Both the position numbers and the translations under genes were made by a program. 64,000 nt of DNA, taken from Brachionus rotundiformis. Taxonomy: Eukaryota; Rotifera; Eurotatoria; Ploima; Brachionidae. Positions 56,784 through 64,000 of this stretch are shown here, one piece after another. Below the pieces are notes generated by a model. The model searched no databases. It had not been told where the DNA came from and saw only the letters and a program-made list of their open reading frames with translations. The DNA lies in the NCBI GenBank assembly GCA_016802295.1, contig JAESIW010000065.1:1803382-1867381 (forward strand). The letters run 5' to 3'. Numbering within the stretch: the first letter of the stretch is position 1; every line of letters starts with the position of its first letter.

Positions 56784-57059
56784 AGTATTTTTGCTTTATT
56801 ATTATTCAATAACAAATAAATTAAACAATAAGTTTACAATTTAATAAGTTTATTTTCTAAACAAATAATAGAAAGTGGCCACTCTAAGTAGCCAAATGGT
56901 TACATACAGAAATAAAGAGAAAATATAAGAAATATAAAATGAAGTTTTAAACTAATATTAAAACAACTGTATATAAACTAAATAAAACTACAAATAGTGC
57001 CGTGCGCAAAGCACAAAATAAGCAAACAACTTCTAAAGGAATGGCACTTACATCATTTA

Positions 57060-57083
57060 ATCATGTTTTTAATTCATGATTAA
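57060..57083. repeat. Stem-loop inside the MULE
   Basis: TTTAATCATG and CATGATTAAA face each other around a short T/A-rich loop, within the non-coding gap between transposase and SWIM finger. Role unknown; possibly part of an intron or of an inserted sequence. Confidence 0.4.
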
Positions 57084-57109
57084 ATTAAGTGCTGTTATAT
57101 AACTGTATA

Positions 57110-57458
57110 CTGGTTTAGTTCACTACACTTGAATTATTATTTACCAGATAAAGATGCAATTAATATTTCCGATAAATAAATAAATCGATATGAAAATGCG
57201 AGATTTAATTCATTTGACACATTCAAAAATGTTCAATTTGGTATATGGTGTGTTTGTATTCCAAGAAACGACGATTGGAAAAAAAGTACTTGCAGTTGTC
57301 CGGAGTTTTTGAAAAATTACATGTGCAAACATATCATCGGGATGTCAATAAGATTGAAATATTGCAAACCACCTCCGGAGGCCAAAAATATCGAAATTGG
57401 TAGCAAACGTAAAAGAGGCAGACCTGCAAAAGTTAAAGGTGCTTTATTAGTGCAATAA
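57110..57458 (+). CDS. MULE transposase C-terminal part with SWIM zinc finger
   Basis: In one frame LNYYLPDKDAINISDK is followed by a TAA and then by INRYENARFNSFDTFKNVQF and IWCVCIPRNDDWKKS. The SWIM finger CSCPEFLKNYMCKH follows (CxC...CxH, about 57291-57332), and a basic KRKRGRPAKVKG tail ends at the TAA at 57456-57458. The order after the DDE core matches other animal MULEs. I could not find a donor/acceptor pair joining this part to the main exon in phase without crossing the TAA, so the copy may be slightly damaged here. Confidence 0.65.
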
Positions 57459-57459
57459 T

Positions 57460-57690
57460 TGTTTTATTAATGTAACTTTTATAAAAATTTTATGTTCATT
57501 TAATGGTTTTATAATGCAAAAAAAAATTTTCTCATTGTTTTTGTTTAAATTAATTAATGCTTGTTTATATAAAATTAAATGCTAAATAAATGACAAATTA
57601 ATGCTCAATTAGAGATTTTTTAATGATTTAAATTTACTGCCAATACCTTAAAAAATTAATGCTCATTCAGTATTTTTTTAATGCTCATTT
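57460..57690 (-). repeat. Subterminal array of ATTAATG(C) motifs, right end
   Basis: ATTAATG copies near 57465, 57552, 57598 and 57655, plus TTAATGCTC next to the terminal repeat, all opposite in orientation to the left array. Together with 54948-55172 they form an inverted arrangement about the transposase. Confidence 0.65.
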
Positions 57691-57701
57691 AAATACAAGC
57701 C

Positions 57702-57710
57702 GAATAGAAT
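57702..57710. repeat. MULE target-site duplication, right copy
   Basis: GAATAGAAT, 8 of 9 identical to 54922-54930. Confidence 0.75.
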
Positions 57711-57721
57711 CGTTTTTAGTG

Positions 57722-58340
57722 GGGCGGAACCAGTGGGTTCAACATGGTAAACATATTTCTAAATGGGAAAAAGTTACGAGTGGCGGATTTTGTATTAGAA
57801 CCAATTTTATTTGTCATTTTTATAGATGATCTTTTGAAAAGTCTTACATGTCCAAATTGTTGGTCATATGCTGATGATCAAAAAAAAATTGGTATAAGCA
57901 GGAATGAATCTATTTTGAACCAAGACCTTTAAATACTAGTTGATTGGGCTGAAAAATGGTCAACAGAGCTAAACCTATCGAAATGCAAAGTTATGCACCT
58001 AGGAAGAAAAGAACCAAAGCCAATGAAACAGCATAATCAAACCTACTATCTAAAAGAGACGCAATAAGAAAGAGATATTGCCAAAGTTATTTTCAATGAC
58101 AGTGTATGCTCGCAGTATCTAAAGTCAATAAATTCTTAGGACAGATCAGAAGCTCTTTCATTAACCTTGATTAGAAGATATCAATTCTTATTTATATTTC
58201 GCTTATCAGACCTCATTTAGAATATAAAATCTTTAATTGGTAACCATTATTAAAATCAGACATCAGATTAGTCGAAAATGTATACCGTAGAGCAACGAAG
58301 ATAACAAAAAGTGTTCAAAATGCAATATATGTTTTTTTAG
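57722..58340 (+). pseudogene. LINE reverse transcriptase fragment
   Basis: A broken non-LTR retrotransposon polymerase read in several frames. RNQWVQHGKHISKWEKVTSG is followed, after a frame change, by VLEPILFVIFIDDLLKSL and the polymerase motif SYADDQKKIG. Then come WAEKWSTELNLSKCKVMHLG, VNKFLGQIRSSFINL and LIRPHLEY, and RLVENVYRRATKI. This is the palm and thumb order of Jockey/CR1-type elements. Stops and frameshifts show it is dead. It starts 11 bp after the MULE target duplication. Confidence 0.75.
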
Positions 58341-58850
58341 AAATATTATTTTTTATTCTCTTTGAATTATGACTACATTTCAATTTGAATCAATTCATCG
58401 AGAGATGATGATCCAAAGAATAGCAATTTTAACCCCTTCTGGCACTATCAAATGATAAAAGAACAAAACAATTTAACAAAATTTCTCTATTTTATGTATC
58501 TGGAATTGCAATTCGGCTTCCAAGATTGTGATCACCATTAAACTTAATAGTATTAATTTTATTAGAAATTATTCAAATCATCTAATGGGTAGATATGAAC
58601 TTCGAACCAGAGAAGTCGCCAAGCATTTGGGTGACAGAAATGCCGAATGCATATTTTTAATAGAGCTTGATTTTTGGCGATATTTTGGAAACCAGATACA
58701 AGAAAGTTGTACTTAATCTGCCTTATATATGAGATTACTCAACCATGATTCTGGCAAAATTATTATTTAAATATTTTAGATCGTCACCATACGTTAATTT
58801 TATTCATACGAGTGGTGGTCAAGGTAGGGTCGAACCAAGACAGTACAAAC

Positions 58851-59165
58851 CAGTGTTGTACAAAGTCGTAAAGTCAAGAGCAAGTCAAGTCATTTTACTT
58901 GACTTGAAATTTTTATTTTAAAACAAAAGTCATCAAAATTGATTTGAAACTTTTTTTTTTTAAAAAAATTTTATTTTTTTCTAAATTCAAATATATAATC
59001 AAATTTTTAATAAAAAAATTTAGAAAAGCACGGTACACAGGTTTGGGGTTCCTGTTTAATTAAATTAATATTTTTTTAAAATTTTTATTTCTTTTTTATT
59101 AAATAAAGTCAAGTAAAATGACTTGACTTTAAAAAGACTTTTTTTTTGACTTTTGCGCAAGTCTG
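58851..59165. mobile_element. hAT-type MITE, 315 bp
   Basis: Flanked by the 8-bp direct repeat GTACAAAC (58843-58850 and 59166-59173), the duplication length of hAT transposons. The left end reads CAGTGTTGTACAAAGTC and the right end, inverted, CAGACTTGCGCAAAAGTC, so the short terminal repeats are imperfect but begin with CAG as in hAT. A perfect 24-bp subterminal repeat (58882-58905 and 59106-59129, inverted) is itself a palindrome built from AAGTCAAGT and ACTTGACTT. No open frame: a non-autonomous element. Confidence 0.75.
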
Positions 59166-59173
59166 GTACAAAC

Positions 59174-60016
59174 TAATTGGTCTTATTTCTTAAGAACCGG
59201 AACCGATGTGACTCTAGTGATAATTGTAAAGAATGGTCATATAATACGAGATTGTGTTGTATTAACTGTTGGTCAATGAGGTAAATATGATTCGCCTGAA
59301 ATGAGCAGATTGTTTTCGAACTCATTTAAGTAAAAAAATTAACTTATATGATTAATAATTTGTTTATAGTTATAATATTAAATAAACAAGATTTTTTTAA
59401 GCAACAATCTATAATTTTAAAGGGAATTAATTTATTTAGAATTTATTTTGCTTTGAGTATTTCGTACATTTTGATTTGACAACATATATTTCATTTAGAG
59501 TATATTTTGGCATTGGTTTTTAATTAAAATAGAAATATCATCTTTTAAAAATTTTGAAAAATAAATAGCAAAATAAAATTCATTATCAAATAGGCTAATT
59601 TTTTATGACTATACTTAGTTTTGGTTTTTAATCGAAAAGTTTTAATGGTAAAAAAATGGATTAATAAATCTAATTTTTTAAATCAAAAATTTAAAAATAA
59701 GTTTTTTTTTTAATTTTCCTTAATAATCATTTTTGAATTGTAAAAAAATATCCTCGTTCGATTATGTTGCATCATAACTCGAATTTAGTTAATAAAATCA
59801 AATTAATAAAAAACAATTTTTATAATATTTCTTTTTCTTCATTTCTGGTACTGCACCAAATGCATAATTTAGAAAATTTTTTTTATTTCTTGTCTTGAAA
59901 TCAAGTCTTTATAAAACATTAAATTAAGAATTTCAGATTCGATTCGAACCTAACCTTTTGATGCAGAATTATCGAACGAGCGAATACGGTAATCATTTGG
60001 GTAACTAATTACGGCA
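59174..60016. other. Intergenic, no gene seen
   Basis: AT-rich. No coding or structural signal noted beyond the flanking transposon fragments. Confidence 0.5.
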
Positions 60017-60079
60017 GGTGTCCCTTAAGAATCAATAATTAGTCCCCTATTATTCAGCATATTTACTAACGAAATTCCT
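60017..60079 (+). pseudogene. Short LINE reverse transcriptase relic
   Basis: In one frame GVP.ESIISPLLFSIFTNEIP, clearly the conserved block that follows GVPQGS in LINE polymerases. The Gln codon is TAA and the Gly codon is changed. Flanking frames hold no more recognisable sequence. It is a different copy from the fragment at 57722, which has its own version of this block. Confidence 0.6.
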
Positions 60080-62465
60080 AAAAGAAATAAGAATAATAAA
60101 AGTTCAAAAATAAATTTAGTTTTTAGATTTTTAATCAAAATATTTTTAAATCCTAGATTTACGATTTTCTTTTTACTTTGATAACTTACTAAATCAAAAA
60201 CTATAATTTCTGTAGTTGATTTGTGTGAGAAGTATACCCTAAGTAAATGATTAGTATCATAATTATTTAAATTTGTACTTTTAAAAAATATGCATTTATT
60301 GAAAAATTTGTATTAGATAATTATTTATAATGATTTCAAAGAAAAATCTATTAAATAAATTCTAATTGAACATTTGGTAAATAAAACAGATTAATTTGAT
60401 TTAATTAAAGAAACTATTTGATATTGTTCTCCGGGCTCTTAGCTAATAGTACCTAAATTAAATAAAATTGTTGAAAACTAATGTTATTTCTACAATCAGG
60501 AATTTAAATAGCAAATTTTGATAAATTTTTAAATTTTAAGCATTTTTTCCGGATTATATTTTGGTTTTCTGAATTTTAAAAAGAGCAATTTTGTTTTCAA
60601 TTTTTGATGCCAAAAACAATTCAGTTTAAAAAAACGCATATTTATCTACAAACAAGTTTTCTGGCAAAATGAATCTTTTAAATACCAATCGCCATCAGGA
60701 ATTACCGATTCGTAAAAATTTTCTTATAATAAATTAAGCAAATATAGCATTTAAGTAATCTCATGGGCAAGATAAAATAAATTTTGGCAGACATAAAGTA
60801 TTGGATTAAAAATGCTAAATTCAACTTTTGAATAATTAAGTTTTTACTGTTTGAAAAAAAAAACTCTTTTCCAAGATCTTATTTTATCTAATGTTTACAT
60901 TTTTAAAAAAATATGCACTGAATCCAAGTTAAAATCAAGACACTCAATCTTTCCAAGTATTGGTAATGAGCTAATTTAAGTTTTATTGGTAAAAAACGCT
61001 ACTTTTTCTCGAGGCTCAAGCGTCAAAGAACCGACCTTGATGCGAAAATAATTATTATTATGGTATAATGTAGATACAATGATATTTTAATGTGTTAATA
61101 CAAATAATTTTTAAAGCTATCTAAAGAGTAATGCTTACATTTATAATAAGTTTTATATTTTTTTAATTAACTAATTTTATTGCCAGCAAAAAAAAATTCA
61201 CAATTTGTTCTTATCAATCAATTTAAAAAAATTAAAATAAATCATTTTTTTTGAAGAGTAAAAGTGAAACAATTGTTTTTTAAAACTGCTACCAATACTT
61301 CTTAGTAAATTAAACAAACGCTTAAGATTTTATAAATGCTAAATTTATTTATTCAGAATTTTATTTTGAGAAAAAATTGGAATTTTTCCACAACAGACAG
61401 TGGTGTTAGGTGAAAAAAGTACACTTTGGCTTCGGCATAAACTTAAATAAATAATTTAATAAAAAAACTTAATTTTTCTTATTCAAGATAAAAAAAAATT
61501 ATTTTCTCCCAAATCTAAATCATATTGAGTTAAACTCATCGGTATATTAGGTATAGGCTCATGTTCATATGAAAATCTGGTTCTCAACTAAATTCAGATA
61601 CTTAAGCTAGCAATAAAGAGGCCGGACCTGAAGCTCTCTTGCTCGAAATCAGTTTAGTCTAATTTTTATTTATGTTCATTGTGTGTGGAATTTAGATAAA
61701 TTTCAAATTATCCCAAAAATACCAAAGCTAAAAGCCTTAAAAAGTTAAATTATTCTTAAACGATTGACCAATTAGATAAAGAAAATGCTTTTTGGCGAGT
61801 ATATAAACAAAATTTAATCCTATCTATTTGAAGCTCGTTTGAAAAATGAGTCCATCAGGTTTCGGAGGTATCTAGGTGCTTTTGATTTAGTGGCATAGTA
61901 GATGTTGCTGGAACACATGTTTCTAGTAGAGTAAATAACCAATAGTAGGATAAATTATGCCAAAGATTAGAAAAACAATGCCTTATTATTCCATTTGAAA
62001 TTGATCCTTTAATTATGATTAAACTTTGCAAGGTATTTTCCATTCGAAATCAACTAATCTATTCTTATCTAAGCATAATTTGAAAGCGTTATGTATTTAA
62101 CCCGTTCAAATATTACAAACAGATTTCCAATAAGGTTAGAATATCTTTTGCATTCGTCGATCCGAGCTTAAAAGATTATAATAATACAGGGATTCGCTAG
62201 TCGAACAATGGATAGAATAAGTCTGTTGTTATTAAAATCTACCTAGCAATAAATTCTAAAACTAGAAATCATTGATGGTTGAGCCCCTTTCTCTTAGCTC
62301 TCTTAATTCTATTTATCTACAAATACCATTTCAGTTTTGTATTATAAAAAAAAAACTAATATCAGAGTGCAATATATTCAAGAATATAAAGGACCCGTTT
62401 CTTAAATTATTTATTTTTATAAAGATATTCCAGACACTTCATTTAGTGGTTGATATTTAGGGAAA
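60080..62465. other. Intergenic, no gene seen
   Basis: About 2.4 kb of AT-rich DNA before the paramyosin-like gene. It could contain its first, untranslated or short coding exons, but none can be supported. Confidence 0.4.
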
Positions 62466-63601
62466 ATGTCTGAAATTTTACTTCATGTAAGAGCGTATTT
62501 ACCAATTTGGCAAAAAATGTCTAACAATTTTTATTTCAAAGACCAAACTCCGTGAATTAGAAGAAGAGCTTAAAGTAGAAAAAGAGATTAGATTCAAAGT
62601 AAGCGTGTTAGTAATGTCTTTGGCACATTTTAAAACCAAAATTTTAAGTATGAAAAAGAACTGGCCAGTCTTCGAGTCGACTACGGCGACTTGGACACCC
62701 AATTTCAGGAAGCATTGACCGCAAGAGACCGCGAAGTACGAAGCTTTCTAATTAAGCCACATATCTAACTCTTGTGACCAATTTAGATCGATGCCAGCAA
62801 AAGACTTAAGCAAGAAATATCCGATTTGAGACAGAGGATCGATTTGATCAATAGTGAAAATGAAGAGTCCAATATTTTGTTAAAACGTAAACACCAGGAA
62901 CAGATGAACGAGCTTTCGGCTCATTACGAACAAATAAGCAAGGCAAAGTTTAAATTCGAGAAGGAGAATAAGAATTTCCTTCTACAAATTGAGGAGTTGA
63001 GAAATGACCATGACAACATGGCCAGAGCAAAAGTATATATTTATATATATACATTTTAAAATTTTACTAAATAAAGTTTTAGATAAATTTTTTTATAAAA
63101 TTATTCAATTAATTCATTTAATAATTATCTTTATTAAAAATATTTTAAAAAATTAAAGGCTCAGGCTGTGTCGTCTTGCAAAGACTTGGAAAACAGGCAA
63201 ATCGAGTCCAGCCAGCGAATAGATGACTTGATACGACAACTGAATGAGGTGAATGAGCTGAAGAACAAATTGGCAAAGGAGCATTCGGAATTGTACCGAC
63301 GAAATTCGACCATTGAGTTCGAACTTCAACAATTAAGCATGAATAATAAGAGGTTGAACCAGGAATTGGACGATGCCAGAATGCAGCTAGAGAACGAAAT
63401 TTTGGTCCGAAACACTCTTGAGAACAAGGCCAGGGGCTTGCAAATCGATTTTGATAATAGTCAATCTCAATTGGAAGAAGAGTCCGAAGCAAGACTCGAA
63501 CTTAATAAACAATTAATTAGAAATCAGGACGAGTTTAAGGCAAATAAGGAAAAATACGAAAAAGAATGCCTAGCTAAGATCGAGGACATCGAAGACTCAA
63601 A
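62466..63601 (+). CDS. Paramyosin-like coiled-coil protein, 5' part (runs off window)
   Basis: Exons 62542-62598, 62649-62735, 62787-63032 and 63159-63601 join in frame. A possible 7-codon first exon 62466-62486 (MSEILLH) supplies a start but is uncertain. Apart from that first exon, the translation is a continuous heptad-repeat coiled coil: KLRELEEELKVEKEIRFKYE, LLKRKHQEQMNELSAHYEQI, RIDDLIRQLNEVNELKNKLA, RLNQELDDARMQLENEILVR and SQLEEESEARLELNKQL. Order and content follow the N-terminal third of invertebrate paramyosin, the core protein of thick filaments in invertebrate muscle. A myosin heavy-chain rod is the main alternative. A donor at 63602 opens an intron that extends past the window end, so the C-terminal part is missing. 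Confidence 0.75.
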
Positions 63602-64000
63602 GTAAGTTAGATCCTTATTTTTTAACATTTGTTGAAAAAACAAATCAATCATTAAAGCTAAGATAATTTTTATCATTTTATTATTGAATCAACAATTTTA
63701 GCTACCATCTTCGGAATAATAATTTGATTTATTAGCAATGTTTGGGTTGAAGATAAAGTTTACAAATTCAACTAAATTAAATATATTTTTTATTTCTTTT
63801 GTAATTAGATAAATAGATGTTATTGTTAAATAGTAGGCTTTGAACTAGTGAAAAAATGATTAACTAAATTACTAGGAAGTATTTGAACAACTTTTAGCTG
63901 ATTTTTTTACCTTCTGTTAAAAAATATTCAAAAATTTTAGCTAAATTTACAAATTAATTATCTTAAACTCTTTATTTTCTTAGAAATTAATTAATTTTAA
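63602..64000 (+). other. Intron of the paramyosin-like gene
   Basis: AT-rich DNA after the GTAAGT donor, with no coding frame up to the window edge. The next exon lies outside. Confidence 0.6.

Larger units (their letters stand above)
54931..57701 (+). mobile_element. Mutator-like (MULE) DNA transposon with subterminal motif arrays
   Basis: A 2.77-kb element. Its 24-bp terminal inverted repeats (54931-54954 and 57678-57701) differ at two positions. The outer part reads GACTTATATTTAAATGAGC on the left and its near-complement on the right. A 9-bp target duplication (8/9) flanks it. Left subterminal DNA (54948-55172) has eight (G/A)CATTAAT copies plus one GCGTTAAT, all in one orientation. The right side (about 57460-57690) has ATTAATG(C) copies in the opposite orientation. 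Inside is a transposase with zinc finger, DDE core and SWIM finger. Conserved ends suggest recent movement. An in-frame TAA just before the SWIM part (about 57176) and an unresolved 380-bp gap leave activity uncertain. Confidence 0.85.

Noticed and set aside
56771..57150. Simple GT..AG intron joining the MULE main exon to the SWIM part
   Set aside because: GTAATA at 56771 and TTACCAG near 57149 look like splice sites, but joining them gives the wrong phase, and the string LNYYLPDKDA shows coding upstream of that acceptor.
59930..60000. Possible tRNA on the minus strand (GGTTCGAATC box)
   Set aside because: The B-box-like string is there, but no cloverleaf with a 7-bp acceptor stem and a plausible A box could be drawn.

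Overview
The window is AT-rich (roughly three quarters A+T by eye) nuclear DNA of a small invertebrate animal. Genes have short introns (about 45-65 bp, a few of several hundred bp) with GT..AG borders and AATAAA poly(A) signals. Animal-only genes (otx homeobox, procollagen lysyl hydroxylase, cereblon, paramyosin), ciliary genes, a bacterial/fungal-type GH17 glucanase with Cys-rich HFTW-type modules, and a closely packed same-strand gene pair all fit a monogonont rotifer such as Brachionus. That assignment is an inference; nothing in the window proves it.

Layout. 0-1.6 kb: MMAB (cobalamin adenosyltransferase, minus) is divergent from a tiny secreted or membrane protein gene (plus). 5.7-7.2 kb: an unrecognised three-exon gene. 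8.6-10.4 kb: an internally deleted Ty3/gypsy-type LTR retrotransposon with intact target duplications. 11.5-13.2 kb: a two-exon EF-hand, repeat-rich structural protein. 14.3-15.5 kb: an intronless GPCR (minus). 16.05-17.3 kb: a dead MULE transposase and a small inverted-repeat element. 21.2-24.6 kb: a complete 14-exon PLOD gene, convergent with a C-type lectin-like membrane protein gene (minus). 25.5-39.3 kb: a gene-poor region with the otx gene in the middle. 39.3-48.2 kb: a gene cluster holding IQCB1 (NPHP5), CFAP107, cereblon (minus), a 54-residue membrane protein (minus) and MRPL3. 50.5-51.5 kb: an orphan intronless gene. 52.9-54.5 kb: a GH17 glucanase gene (minus) whose 5' modules have decayed. 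54.9-57.7 kb: a nearly complete MULE transposon. 57.7-60.1 kb: LINE fragments and a hAT-type MITE. 62.5 kb to the end: the 5' part of a paramyosin-like gene that runs off the window.

The host genes do not form one pathway. Two neighbouring genes are ciliary (IQCB1, CFAP107). Two encode mitochondrial proteins (MMAB, MRPL3), and PLOD acts in collagen modification. The most unusual structures are: the MULE at 54931-57701 with oppositely oriented arrays of a GCATTAAT motif at its two ends; a 300-bp tandem repeat upstream of GH17 in which both copies carry TGA at the same expected Trp codon; the otx first exon without a usable upstream ATG; and a 65-bp gene-to-gene gap upstream of cereblon that looks like a trans-splicing junction.
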